A stretch of 64,000 nucleotides of DNA from Iodobacter violaceini (GCF_011601265.1 NZ_JAAOLX010000005.1:248001-312000), one strand, 5' to 3'; shown: positions 50,640 through 58,006, counted from the stretch's first letter. The notes: a model not told the origin generated them from the sequence alone. Numbers and translations are program-made.

Positions 50640-50705
50640 CCGGTACTTATAACCGGATCATTGCTTATCGGGTTTTGTCTCCCGATAAGCCTACGCCTAG
50701 CGTAG
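50640..50705. repeat. Three adjacent hairpins upstream of the second recombinase
   Basis: CCGGT/ACCGG (50640-50656), GCTTATCGGG/CCCGATAAGC (50663-50690, 8-base loop) and CTACGC/GCGTAG (50691-50705). They touch each other and end ~175 bp before the recombinase start, so they could be a folded leader or an attachment-like structure. Confidence 0.7.
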
Positions 50706-50879
50706 CCCTGTATTGCGTATGCCACGCACAACAGGAGGATGAATTCAGCTCTAAAGAACATGGCTGGCCAAGATTTATTGATCGCAACACCTGCGGCACT
50801 GCAACCGCACAGCATTGAATATTTATGACCTCGACTGCACGGGTATTGAATTGATTTACAAATACAGGCAGAGCACAAC

Positions 50880-52010
50880 ATGAACACACTTAAACAGGCT
50901 GCAATCAATAAAGACCGAGCACGCCGGAAGCGAATAAACACAAGTAGCCCAGCACACAGCCCAACAGTAAAAAAAGATTTGCAAGTCGAAAGAATGGCCA
51001 CGAGATTGCGCGAAAAAAATGGCGAATTGCAAATAAGCCCACTGCACCTCGATATATGCACCCTGCTTGCGGAGCACAGCGGCAAACCCGCCAAGATGAA
51101 GTACAGCCACCACAATATAGTGAGTGACGAAACCAGAGATAAAAAAGCGACAACGATCTTTAACGCATTTAAACAATTGCGCGGGCTTGGTTACAAAATT
51201 GAGCGTAGTCACTCACTTGGCCAAAAGCACTTGATCGCATTATTTTCGCTTTGGCAGAATCAAAACTTAAGCGCATCAACAATCGAAAATCGTGTCAGCG
51301 TATTACGCCAATTTTGCTGCTGGATGGGAAAGTTTGGCATTGTTGATGATGCAAAGGCTCAACTTTCTAAGCCTCTGCCTAAACGGGCATATGGAGCAAC
51401 AAGCGACAAGACGTGGACGGGAAATGGCATTGATGTGCTCAGTAAAATTGAAGAAGTCGCGAACGAAAATTTAATTATCGGTTTACAACTCAAGCTTCAA
51501 TATCACTTTGGCCTGCGCCGGAAAGAGAGCTGGCTTTTCCAGCCTTGTATCGCCGACTGCCTGGATATGATTGAGCTATCGCGAGGGACCAAAGGTGGCC
51601 GTGGCCGTGTTATTGCGATCAAGACGGTAGAGCAACGTCAGCTACTCGATACCTGCCGATCCCTTTTCAAAGGGAAGGCAACCATGGTGCCAAAAACCTA
51701 CAAGACACTCAAAGAATGGGAAAACCATTATGCCTACGTTTTGCGCAAACATGGCATCACAAAAAATGAACTCGGGATCTCCAGTCACGGGCTCCGACAC
51801 GAATTTGCAAATGAGCAATATGAAAAATTAGAAGGCGGGCCATCACCAATTAAAGGTGGAGTATTGCGTCCACAGCAGGACATGACCACTCGCTACCGTA
51901 TTTCTCAAATGCTCGGGCATGGTCGGCCTTATGTGACCAGCTGCTATATCAGCAGCCCAGGCTTATTGAAACGGCATCATGCAGAAACACAAAACAAAGA
52001 TATAGCGTAG
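50880..52010 (+). CDS. Second tyrosine recombinase (phage-integrase N-terminal/Integrase_1 type)
   Basis: A 376-residue recombinase. The N-terminal ~170 residues include a core-binding part (RDKKATTIFNAFKQLRGLGY; IENRVSVLRQFCCWMGKFG). The catalytic domain has Arg in YHFGLRRKES, a Lys/beta-strand segment (RGTKGGRGRVIAIKT), His-x-x-Arg in SSHGLRHEFAN, His in MLGHGRP and a final Tyr in VTSCYIS. It differs from the integrase at 5060-5992. Recombinases of this type sit inside many ICEs without a known target site. The TACTACGT locus R4 begins in its stop codon. It may act on those repeats. Confidence 0.85.
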   Translation: MNTLKQAAINKDRARRKRINTSSPAHSPTVKKDLQVERMATRLREKNGELQISPLHLDICTLLAEHSGKPAKMKYSHHNIVSDETRDKKATTIFNAFKQLRGLGYKIERSHSLGQKHLIALFSLWQNQNLSASTIENRVSVLRQFCCWMGKFGIVDDAKAQLSKPLPKRAYGATSDKTWTGNGIDVLSKIEEVANENLIIGLQLKLQYHFGLRRKESWLFQPCIADCLDMIELSRGTKGGRGRVIAIKTVEQRQLLDTCRSLFKGKATMVPKTYKTLKEWENHYAYVLRKHGITKNELGISSHGLRHEFANEQYEKLEGGPSPIKGGVLRPQQDMTTRYRISQMLGHGRPYVTSCYISSPGLLKRHHAETQNKDIA

Positions 52011-52088
52011 TAAATACGTAGTAAATTCAGAATTTATCGATTTATGCGACAAGATTAAAATAAATACTACGTATTAAATACGTAGTAC
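52004..52088. repeat. TACTACGT repeat locus R4
   Basis: GCGTAGTA at 52005-52012 (including the recombinase stop codon) and ACGTAGTA at 52016-52023 (11 bp apart), then TACTACGT at 52065-52072 and ACGTAGTA at 52080-52087 with the 7-bp spacer ATTAAAT, almost the same as in R3. Confidence 0.9.
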
Positions 52089-52217
52089 TTTTTTATCTTT
52101 TTGGTTTAAGTAAGAACTTATCAGAGCACTTCACACAGGAGGCATTGTGTGGCGCAATTTAAGAACCGGCGTTCTACACACAAGCTTGTAGAGAGCTGTA
52201 AGTCGTTTGGTTCACCA

Positions 52218-52616
52218 TTATTGTGTCCAATCTTCCAGCAACAACCCTGGCATGTGCTTAAACGCCTGATCGTTGCTTACCATCACAGCACCGATACTTA
52301 GCGCATGAGTTGCAATCAAGCAGTCCAAAGGCGCAAGGCTTTTACCATACTGGGCCATTTCGACACGAGTTACACCGTAACGCTCAGCAGCATGGCTATC
52401 CCAGGGCAATACTTCCACCCTCAAGAGAAACTCTCGTACAGCAAGATGCAAGCGCTTAGCATCAGGGCGTTTTGCCAAACCAAACAGCAGCTCTCCCTCT
52501 GTAATCGCTGAAATACACAACGAGGCCATCGGTACAGCTTGAATTCGTTGTGCCACTTGCGGATGCGCTTTAATCAAATGGCTAACGGTATTGGTATCCA
52601 ACATGTAGCGCTTCAT
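52218..52616 (-). CDS. vapC: VapC/FitB-type PIN-domain toxin (pair 2)
   Basis: A 132-residue PIN-domain ribonuclease: MLDTNTVSHLIKAHP (catalytic Asp), ITEGELLFG (Glu), and SLAPLDCLIATHALSIGAVMVSNDQ with the other acidic residues. Its start overlaps the antitoxin stop by 4 bases. It is not closely like the VapC of pair 1. The pair sits alone between repeat loci R4 and R5. Confidence 0.92.
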   Translation of the reverse strand: MKRYMLDTNTVSHLIKAHPQVAQRIQAVPMASLCISAITEGELLFGLAKRPDAKRLHLAVREFLLRVEVLPWDSHAAERYGVTRVEMAQYGKSLAPLDCLIATHALSIGAVMVSNDQAFKHMPGLLLEDWTQ

Positions 52617-52870
52617 TCCCCATATCCAGCAAATGGATCACGGTCTTGAGTGCCCTGATCACGCTCATGCTCACTCAAGAAATCATCATCCACGCATCCG
52701 GCTATTGCAGCAAAAAAACCATCCCAGTCCGCAGGTCGTCGCGACAAAATCACATCTCCGGTTTCTGCATCTTGCCGAATGTATATTTCTTTAGTCTCAA
52801 AGCGATATGCCGCAGGCAAGCGCACGGCTTGGCTACGCCCATTTACAAATAGTTTGGCGATGTGGCTCAT
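52613..52870 (-). CDS. vapB: VapB antitoxin with a SpoVT/AbrB-type DNA-binding domain (pair 2)
   Basis: An 85-residue antitoxin: the N-terminal half (AKLFVNGRSQAVRLPAAYRF; EIYIRQDAETGDVILSRRP) is the swapped-hairpin AbrB-type fold, and the C-terminal tail (DWDGFFAAI, DDDFLSEHERDQ) should bind and block the toxin. This fold differs from the ribbon-helix-helix of pair 1, so the two pairs have different origins. An operator palindrome lies directly upstream. Confidence 0.92.
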   Translation of the reverse strand: MSHIAKLFVNGRSQAVRLPAAYRFETKEIYIRQDAETGDVILSRRPADWDGFFAAIAGCVDDDFLSEHERDQGTQDRDPFAGYGE

Positions 52871-52881
52871 GGCGACCTCCT

Positions 52882-52907
52882 TATACTTTGGTATATATCA
52901 AAGTATA
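52882..52907 (-). promoter_or_regulatory. Operator palindrome of vapBC pair 2
   Basis: Perfect 9-bp arms TATACTTTG and CAAAGTATA around GTATATAT, 11 bp upstream of the vapB start. It overlaps the expected promoter, so VapB or the VapBC complex probably represses there. Confidence 0.8.
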
Positions 52908-53004
52908 TACCAGTCCATACATAAAGAAAGCACTCACACATAGGGTTTGCCACTTGAGGCAAAATTTTCTCAAAGCATCAATTTTCATGCTTCGCACATG
53001 TTTT

Positions 53005-53066
53005 TACGTAGTAAATACGCAGTACTTAGTGCCCCCAAACAATAAACACTACGTATTTACTACGCA
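53005..53066. repeat. TACTACGT repeat locus R5
   Basis: ACGTAGTA at 53006-53013 and ACGCAGTA at 53017-53024 (11 bp apart), then CACTACGT at 53047-53054 and TACTACGC at 53058-53065 (11 bp apart, opposite orientation). The pairs form one inverted repeat with a 22-bp centre, the same layout as R2. Confidence 0.9.
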
Positions 53067-53100
53067 TAATTCTGTAATTATTGATCAAATGAGCAAGACT

Positions 53101-53626
53101 TGACAGCCCACATCGGCTCAAGCTAATGTGATGACTCATGCCCTATCTTTATCGCTTCATACGACGTGCGAGCTGGCCACGGATAGACACACAGCAAGGA
53201 CTCCCTATAGTCCCTACTCAAAATCTTGCGCTTTCTGCAAGTTCGACACCTTTGGTACAGATGTGTGATTTCAACCTGATCCTTGCCGCATTACCTCGGC
53301 ACTCCCTTCTACCTAAGTAAGACCATCCCCACGCATTTTTAATGCACTTGGATGGCTTTGGCACGTCCTGTTTCTCATAAGACCGCCTGCGGCCACGGAA
53401 CCCACTCTCATGGCACATTGCGTACTAAAAATCACCCGGATTGCACTAATCTCCCTGTGATTTTTTTGCGTGTCGTCATGAGAGCATCCGCCAGACTGCG
53501 AGAACCTTGTTCTCGCAGTCTGGACATCAATTCCAGAGTCCGCTTCACGCGAGCACTGAAAACCTGCGTCTATGAACTTTGAGGCATTCCTTCCCCCTGT
53601 TTTTTATCAACTACGATTTATTCACC
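53101..53626. other. Gene-less region with a strong hairpin
   Basis: About 520 bp with no convincing gene; short frames lack ribosome sites. It holds a perfect 14-bp hairpin at 53491-53523. It separates the VapBC module from the maintenance genes. Confidence 0.55.
53491..53523. repeat. Perfect 14-bp hairpin in non-coding DNA
   Basis: CCAGACTGCGAGAA (53491-53504) and its exact complement TTCTCGCAGTCTGG (53510-53523), loop CCTTG. No T-run follows, so it is not a normal terminator; it could be a replication or transfer-related structure. Confidence 0.75.
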
Positions 53627-53676
53627 CAATGGGCGCACTACCCCAACGGGGGTGTTGCGTCGTTTTTAAGGAAAAC
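53627..53676 (+). promoter_or_regulatory. Structured 5' leader (member 2)
   Basis: A short CCCAATGGG hairpin followed by a longer one, GCACTACCCC...GGGGGTGTTGC, then TAAGGA before the ATG. It belongs to the leader family described in the findings. Confidence 0.75.
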
Positions 53677-54120
53677 ATGATGAGCAATGAAATTGCTTTA
53701 AACAGCAGCATGGATAAAAAAGCAAAATCATTTATCGTCTGCTGGACGATTGGTGATACAGATCACTGGCAGCCATACCTTCTTGGCGATCATAACGACC
53801 CAGAAACTGAAGCTCTAAAACATTACGATCGTTTAATCGAAAGCGGCGTAACTTTAGTCAATGTGACCGCAGTAATTAAAAGCACAGACTATGACGAACC
53901 AACGCTCAGCGCTCATCCAGAAAGAACTCAGATTTTTACAGCCAATCAAGTGATTGCATTACGCAGTATTTTTGCTGATGCCTTTGGTGCCTTTCAAAAA
54001 AAAGCAACGCCTGAAGAACATGATTGGAAATATCACTTACTCAGTTTGCAAGAGCTGAAGGATGCATTCCCTTCGGTACTCAACTACGCACCAGACACTT
54101 CAAATATGCCTCTAGCGTAA
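53677..54120 (+). CDS. ICE small protein of unknown function
   Basis: A 147-residue soluble protein beginning MMSNEIALNSSMDKKAKSFI; the start is set by TAAGGA and the leader, and a longer frame from 53572 would run through the leader hairpins. It has CWTIGDTDHWQPYLLGDHND, DRLIESGVTLVNVTAVIKST and a C-terminal helix (DWKYHLLSLQELKDAFPSVL). No family recognised. It is the first gene of the maintenance region. Confidence 0.75.
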   Translation: MMSNEIALNSSMDKKAKSFIVCWTIGDTDHWQPYLLGDHNDPETEALKHYDRLIESGVTLVNVTAVIKSTDYDEPTLSAHPERTQIFTANQVIALRSIFADAFGAFQKKATPEEHDWKYHLLSLQELKDAFPSVLNYAPDTSNMPLA

Positions 54121-54138
54121 TCAAACAAACTTCATTCA

Positions 54139-54193
54139 ATCCCCATTGGGTCATGCCCAATGGGGGCATGATTCCCTTCAGAAAGGAACAATC
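54139..54193 (+). promoter_or_regulatory. Structured 5' leader (member 3)
   Basis: CCCATTGGG, then the stem TCATGCCC/GGGGGCATGA around AAT, and AAAGGA before the ATG at 54194. The stem is almost perfect. Confidence 0.8.
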
Positions 54194-54511
54194 ATGCATA
54201 AAGTCAGTGAGCATAATCATCTTCTGGCCAAGGCTACGGAGTGGTTGCCATGGGAGGATATTCAGGTTTCAGATAACCATGACGATACTTTTTTAGCCCT
54301 AGCATGTTACAGCTCAGACTCCTATGGCTCATGGCAGGACGCTATAAACCAAGGAGGAGTTTATGAATTCAATTTAGAGACTCAGACACTTGGTGAGTGC
54401 CTAAGTTTGATGGCTGGCGCACGGTTGGCAGGCAAATGCTTAGGGTATAAAGAAACCCTCGAATTTATCGCTAAGACCGACCACAGCAAGCAGCTAATGG
54501 GTCATGCTTGA
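54194..54511 (+). CDS. ICE small protein of unknown function
   Basis: A 105-residue soluble protein (MHKVSEHNHLLAKATEWLPW; DDTFLALACYSSDSYGSWQD; LSLMAGARLAGKCLGYKETL). The start has AAAGGA and the structured leader upstream. Its stop shares one base with the next start, so the next two genes are coupled to it. No family recognised. Confidence 0.75.
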   Translation: MHKVSEHNHLLAKATEWLPWEDIQVSDNHDDTFLALACYSSDSYGSWQDAINQGGVYEFNLETQTLGECLSLMAGARLAGKCLGYKETLEFIAKTDHSKQLMGHA

Positions 54512-54723
54512 TGGTTAAAAAACATAACTACTCAGCTCGCAAACTAGCCGATCATTTACGTGTAGCGGGGTTGGCCGGTGCGGGGGGGACATATATCGTC
54601 TGTATGAAAGTAGCAGGTGATGAGTACATTCTGGTGAGTGCTTTCACTGCTATACTGATATGGCTAGCTGCACTTTTGGCAGCCACTCTGCTAGATATTG
54701 TTTTTGGGGAGCCAGATCAATGA
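54511..54723 (+). CDS. Small membrane protein
   Basis: A 70-residue protein: basic N-terminus (MVKKHNYSARKLADHLRVAG), then two hydrophobic segments (LAGAGGTYIVCMK; YILVSAFTAILIWLAALLAATL). Translationally coupled to the gene before (TGATG) and after (ATGA). Function unknown. Confidence 0.7.
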   Translation: MVKKHNYSARKLADHLRVAGLAGAGGTYIVCMKVAGDEYILVSAFTAILIWLAALLAATLLDIVFGEPDQ

Positions 54724-54866
54724 ACCCAGCACTCGCACAAATCATTCAAGTTGCATGTATGTTCATTGGTGCAATTGTTTTCGTTGCTGTTTTTGGTGCC
54801 GTTGGCCAGGTTTGGAGTAATCGAATCCGGCAGAAACGCCACGATCAAAAAACAAAACCAAGCTAA
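54720..54866 (+). CDS. Very small membrane protein
   Basis: A 48-residue protein: MNPALAQIIQVACMFIGAIV continuing as a single hydrophobic helix (to about residue 28), then a basic tail (NRIRQKRHDQKTKPS). The ATGA overlap with the preceding stop supports it; it ends just before a terminator. It may work with the preceding membrane protein. Confidence 0.6.
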   Translation: MNPALAQIIQVACMFIGAIVFVAVFGAVGQVWSNRIRQKRHDQKTKPS

Positions 54867-54885
54867 AAGTTACTTTTAGCCCAAT

Positions 54886-54914
54886 AAAGCCTACGTTTCG
54901 ACGTGGGCTTTTTT
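54886..54914 (+). terminator. Rho-independent terminator
   Basis: Stem AAGCCTACGT/ACGTGGGCTT (one G-T pair), loop TTCG, followed by TTTT. Confidence 0.85.
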
Positions 54915-54927
54915 ACGTCTATTTTTC

Positions 54928-54992
54928 AAACCCAGTGGGCGCAACACTCCCCACCGGGTGTGTTACGCCTCCTTTTAAAAGGAAGCCTACCA
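54928..54992 (+). promoter_or_regulatory. Structured 5' leader (member 4)
   Basis: CCCAGTGGG hairpin, then GGCGCAACAC...GTGTTACGCC enclosing CCCCACCGGG, then AAAAGGAAG before the ATG. The stem is long and well paired. Confidence 0.8.
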
Positions 54993-55643
54993 ATGTTAGT
55001 TCTTATCCCCGCCCATCCTCAGCATAAAAGCAGCCGTGACATATGGATCAACCCTGCGTTTGTTGTGAGCGTAAAACAAGTTGAAGATAACTACGTTCTC
55101 GTGACCGGAGGAACAGAAATCGTTCTCGTTGAATGTGGTTACAACAACCAATACTGCGTTGTCCGCGTTCACTACACACAAGCTGAGATCGTAAATTTTC
55201 TAAATGGCAGCAATGAACAAGCTACGGGCATTACTCAAAGTTTATTGCCGGCCAATGAAAAAAAAGATCCAGCAGGAGTAATGCCGCAATCAATACCTAT
55301 CGCTCATTGGGACCACTACTCCAAGGATGCGGTAAAGGAAAAACCATTCGAGCTCAGTATTAATGATCAACGAGAAAGTAATGGCCAGTTATATGCTGAC
55401 CTAGGGATTTCTTGTGGCCATATAGACGATATGGCCAGCGTTATCATGGAAGTCAATACAAACCCTTTAACGGGGGATGATGATGTGCCTTGCATTCATG
55501 TGTCCTTCGACGCGAGTAACAATGCGATCAGCTTATATAAAATTGCTGATCGCTATCTGCTCACTACAGAAACTGGTGTTGAACTTGAACCATTTAAAGG
55601 TGAGTTCAGGGGCACATCAGAATTAATGTACTGGATAAAGTAA
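54993..55643 (+). CDS. ICE protein of unknown function
   Basis: A 216-residue soluble protein from MLVLIPAHPQHKSSRD (start set by AGGAAG and the leader). The first ~75 residues are beta-rich (NPAFVVSVKQVEDNYVLVTG; QYCVVRVHYTQAEIVNFLNG). The second half contains ELSINDQRESNGQLYADLGI and TNPLTGDDDVPCIHVSFDAS. No known family; possibly a two-domain protein. Single-gene unit with its own leader. Confidence 0.75.
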   Translation: MLVLIPAHPQHKSSRDIWINPAFVVSVKQVEDNYVLVTGGTEIVLVECGYNNQYCVVRVHYTQAEIVNFLNGSNEQATGITQSLLPANEKKDPAGVMPQSIPIAHWDHYSKDAVKEKPFELSINDQRESNGQLYADLGISCGHIDDMASVIMEVNTNPLTGDDDVPCIHVSFDASNNAISLYKIADRYLLTTETGVELEPFKGEFRGTSELMYWIK

Positions 55644-55684
55644 TACTTTAGCTAGTACTAACCATAGCGTTTTCATTCCTTTTT

Positions 55685-55746
55685 TAAACCCAACGGGTGC
55701 ATCGACACCTAACGGGTTGGTGTACCTGCTTCTTGAGGGATACACC
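55685..55746 (+). promoter_or_regulatory. Structured 5' leader (member 5)
   Basis: CCCAACGGG hairpin, then a stem with GACACC/GGTGT around TAACGGGT, then GAGGGA before the ATG. Confidence 0.75.
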
Positions 55747-56172
55747 ATGAAAAAACTAGCGATTTCCATTACCGGCAAAACAACGTCAGATTTAGAAAAT
55801 TCCATCCGTGAGGTTCTACGGCTGATAAGTAATGGCAATACTTCAGGCTTCGATTCAAACGAGTTAGGCCAATATACTTTTGAAGTAGAAAGCCAAACGG
55901 AAACTAATGCCTTTCCAGAAGAATTTAGCAAAGGGCATTGGTATTTAGATCTTGAAACCAGTCAGCTTTATATCGTTCCCAATAGCCAGTATGCAATTGC
56001 CGAAATTATCGGGGCTGACGATGAAAAGCTGGAGTTACTAAACACAATTTATCGAGAAACGCCATTCGATAAAATTAATCCATTTATGGTCGCTGAAAAA
56101 CTCCATCTTGAAATTGTTATTGATGCACTTAAGCGCTTTGACCCAGATGATGAGTTTTACTACGTAGCGTAA
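55747..56172 (+). CDS. ICE protein of unknown function
   Basis: A 141-residue soluble protein starting MKKLAISITGKTTSDLENSI, with an acidic composition and a final helical part (EKLHLEIVIDALKRFDPDDE). Start is set by the leader and GAGGGA. The first 30 residues look like a beta-alpha unit. No family recognised. A single TACTACGT occurs at its stop codon (56160-56167), probably by chance. Confidence 0.72.
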   Translation: MKKLAISITGKTTSDLENSIREVLRLISNGNTSGFDSNELGQYTFEVESQTETNAFPEEFSKGHWYLDLETSQLYIVPNSQYAIAEIIGADDEKLELLNTIYRETPFDKINPFMVAEKLHLEIVIDALKRFDPDDEFYYVA

Positions 56173-56203
56173 TCTTTTTTTAAATCTAAATTGGAAATAT
56201 ATA

Positions 56204-56728
56204 ATGACCATTCACTCAACACATCCAGATTTTATTACGCGTGCTCATTCAAATGTTCTACTTATTCAAGCAGGATACGATGTTATCGACCCAGACATTA
56301 TAGATTTAGCTTACCAGCCTGAAGAATTCAAAGACAATGATCTTGATAAAAAACATGAATCATTAAAAATAAACGCATTGGAATGCTATCTCGATAATTT
56401 ATATTCTCATTATGAAAAATCAGACACATTTATTGACAAAGTAGCTGAAAAAGTCAGCGACTACGTAAGTAATCATTTAATAACCACTTTAAGTATTTTA
56501 CTCATAATATTGACGGCAACAATCGGAGCAATAAATAGCTTTCATTCCAAAGAAATTACATTTATCCCTATTGATGAAATTCAACATTTCTGTTTCTCAT
56601 TTGAAACATCAAAACCATACATATTTTCGCCGGGAGGAGAATATACGTTTAACGGAAAAAACTATCGGTGCGAACAGGTAGCCAATTTTTACCAATGGAT
56701 ACCTATCGATAGCAATGCAAATAACTAG
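56204..56728 (+). CDS. Single-pass membrane protein of unknown function
   Basis: A 174-residue protein: acidic cytoplasmic N-terminal part (residues 1-95), one membrane helix (HLITTLSILLIILTATIGAI, ~95-115) and a ~60-residue external end with two Cys residues (HFCFSFE; NYRCEQVAN). It follows the previous gene by 31 bp with no own leader. Function unknown. Confidence 0.7.
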   Translation: MTIHSTHPDFITRAHSNVLLIQAGYDVIDPDIIDLAYQPEEFKDNDLDKKHESLKINALECYLDNLYSHYEKSDTFIDKVAEKVSDYVSNHLITTLSILLIILTATIGAINSFHSKEITFIPIDEIQHFCFSFETSKPYIFSPGGEYTFNGKNYRCEQVANFYQWIPIDSNANN

Positions 56729-56755
56729 AACTCGCTCTTAATACCAGCGCTAAAT

Positions 56756-56790
56756 AAAAAAGCCACTCCCTTCACAGGGGAGTGGCTTTT
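56756..56790. terminator. Bidirectional terminator between convergent genes
   Basis: Stem AAAAGCCACTCCC/GGGAGTGGCTTTT with a 7-base loop. It serves the plus-strand gene on the left and the minus-strand gene on the right. Confidence 0.9.
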
Positions 56791-56817
56791 CTACAGCTAA
56801 TGTAGATGGATAAAAGG

Positions 56818-57096
56818 TTATTGGCCTGATGTTTTGAATAGTTCAGCATCCGCAACATTAACTGCAAATTGTTCGCGTACCTTATCATCGGCAAGATGCG
56901 GGGCAGTAGATCCATCTCGCTGGGCAACATGAGCAGCCGCCGTGGCCAGCTCAGTTTCGCCAACGTGAAGCGAAACAGACATACCAAAATTCCCAAGATC
57001 ATTGGGAGACATCCAGCACGTTAGACCCATCACTCGCAGCTTTTCAGCTGCGTCGTTGATGATGCCCATTGCTTGCAAGTTGTTCATCATACTCAT
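56818..57096 (-). CDS. Small soluble protein of unknown function
   Basis: A 92-residue protein (MSMMNNLQAMGIINDAAEKL; LTCWMSPNDLGNFGMSVSLH). It is the last of three co-oriented minus-strand genes (57916 to 56818) that probably form one operon. No motif recognised. Confidence 0.65.
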   Translation of the reverse strand: MSMMNNLQAMGIINDAAEKLRVMGLTCWMSPNDLGNFGMSVSLHVGETELATAAAHVAQRDGSTAPHLADDKVREQFAVNVADAELFKTSGQ

Positions 57097-57110
57097 GCTC
57101 GTTCCCGTGA

Positions 57111-57455
57111 TTATGCGCTAATGCGACTTGCAGTGATAATTGCCGTAGCAATAGCTGCCTTACGACGTTTACCGCCTCTCGGAGGCTTTTGCTTAGCAAA
57201 GAGAAAGCAAAACATAGCCAAGATTGAGCAAGTGAACACTCCCAGCAACATCGCAACAATGGGATGAGGGAGAAGTGCACTGCTTGGATAATTATTGATG
57301 TAGAGCCAAAGCATGCCACTGCAACTCCCTAAAAAGCAGAGTGCAGCAACCACACAAAACAAGATACCAATCTTTTTTAGATCTCGTTCTCTCATTTCCC
57401 TTAATCCTTTGTAGATTACTGAGTTGCAGGCCGCTTGAATGTCAGCACTGGACAA
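57111..57455 (-). CDS. Small membrane protein of unknown function
   Basis: A 114-residue frame from a TTG at 57455, or 94 residues from an ATG at 57395 (MRERDLKKIGILF). Two hydrophobic helices are present (LFCVVAALCFLGSCSGMLWL; PIVAMLLGVFTCSILAMFCF) followed by a strongly basic stretch (KQKPPRGGKRRK). It sits 5 bp after the preceding gene's stop, so the TTG start is reasonable. Function unknown. Confidence 0.65.
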   Translation of the reverse strand: MSSADIQAACNSVIYKGLREMRERDLKKIGILFCVVAALCFLGSCSGMLWLYINNYPSSALLPHPIVAMLLGVFTCSILAMFCFLFAKQKPPRGGKRRKAAIATAIITASRISA

Positions 57456-57460
57456 ATATC

Positions 57461-57916
57461 CTATGTTTTCTTACCAACTTGAAACATATGATTACAACGA
57501 TTACAAAGAAACGAGTCATCCCATATGGCTTTGAGAGGTGGCCATGTTTTCGAGTTGTAATTAACAGCAAAGACAATCCAAGCTACAGAGCCTGCAATCC
57601 ACAAGGTGCCAGCAAGCCCAGCGAGTACCTGGTTGTGCCCCAAAAAAAGGCTAAGAACAAAATACACTAGGAAGATGTACCCAAGCGGCTTCAATAACCG
57701 TTTTTTAGGTGGAGGAGAAGCCTTCAGAGACATTGCTGTCTGGGCGGTTCCCCGTGTTTTCGTTTTGGCCAAACCAAGACCTAAACCGCCTCGGCCAAGC
57801 CCGATACCCGATGTATTGGATGAAGTATTAATGTCAGAAATTCCGTGTTCAAAGATCACGGAAAGTCGCTGAGTCGCATCGCTATTACATGTAGGGCAAT
57901 TTAAGTCTGTACTCAT
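57461..57916 (-). CDS. Membrane protein with zinc-ribbon-like Cys pairs
   Basis: About 151 residues from MSTDLNCPTCNSDATQRLSV; other starts (57922, 58006) are possible. It has a CxxC pair at each end (NCPTC and LCNRC), which may together bind zinc, a Gly-rich segment (GIGLGRGGLGLGLAKTKT) and two membrane helices (LGYIFLVYFVLSLFLG; VLAGLAGTLWIAGSVAWIVF). It is the first gene of a three-gene operon. Function unknown. Confidence 0.7.
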   Translation of the reverse strand: MSTDLNCPTCNSDATQRLSVIFEHGISDINTSSNTSGIGLGRGGLGLGLAKTKTRGTAQTAMSLKASPPPKKRLLKPLGYIFLVYFVLSLFLGHNQVLAGLAGTLWIAGSVAWIVFAVNYNSKTWPPLKAIWDDSFLCNRCNHMFQVGKKT

Positions 57917-58006
57917 TGTCATCTCGCTGATTTTATCCTTCGAGCATTGTAACAAAGGAGTAAAACTTTGAAAGAAATTATGCTGATTTAATATGATTAT
58001 TCTCAA

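Larger units (their letters stand above)
49725..50879. other. Long non-coding, hairpin-rich region (candidate origin region)
   Basis: About 1.15 kb without a credible gene. Reading frames on either strand lack ribosome sites and look random. It holds a strong promoter (49968-49996), a short candidate transcript ending in a UUCG hairpin (to ~50130), three hairpins at 50253-50328 and three more at 50640-50705. Its position between a TraD-like gene and a recombinase gene would suit an oriT, oriV or att region. Confidence 0.6.

Noticed and set aside
50633-51115. Minus-strand frames of 118-160 residues over the start of the second recombinase
   Set aside because: They overlap a clear recombinase gene, have Cys/hydrophobic-rich random composition and no start signals.
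50880-52010. Integron integrase
   Set aside because: The gene lacks the integron-specific insertion as far as I can see and has a long N-terminal part of another recombinase type; no array of attC-bounded cassettes follows. Only the site geometry is integron-like.
16178-53066. CRISPR array
   Set aside because: The TACTACGT repeats are 8 bp, occur in groups of four, are partly inverted and have no regular spacers; no cas genes are present.
56160-56167. Sixth TACTACGT site at the end of the 55747-56172 gene
   Set aside because: Single copy, without a partner at 11 or 15 bp, and inside coding sequence for Tyr-Val; likely chance.
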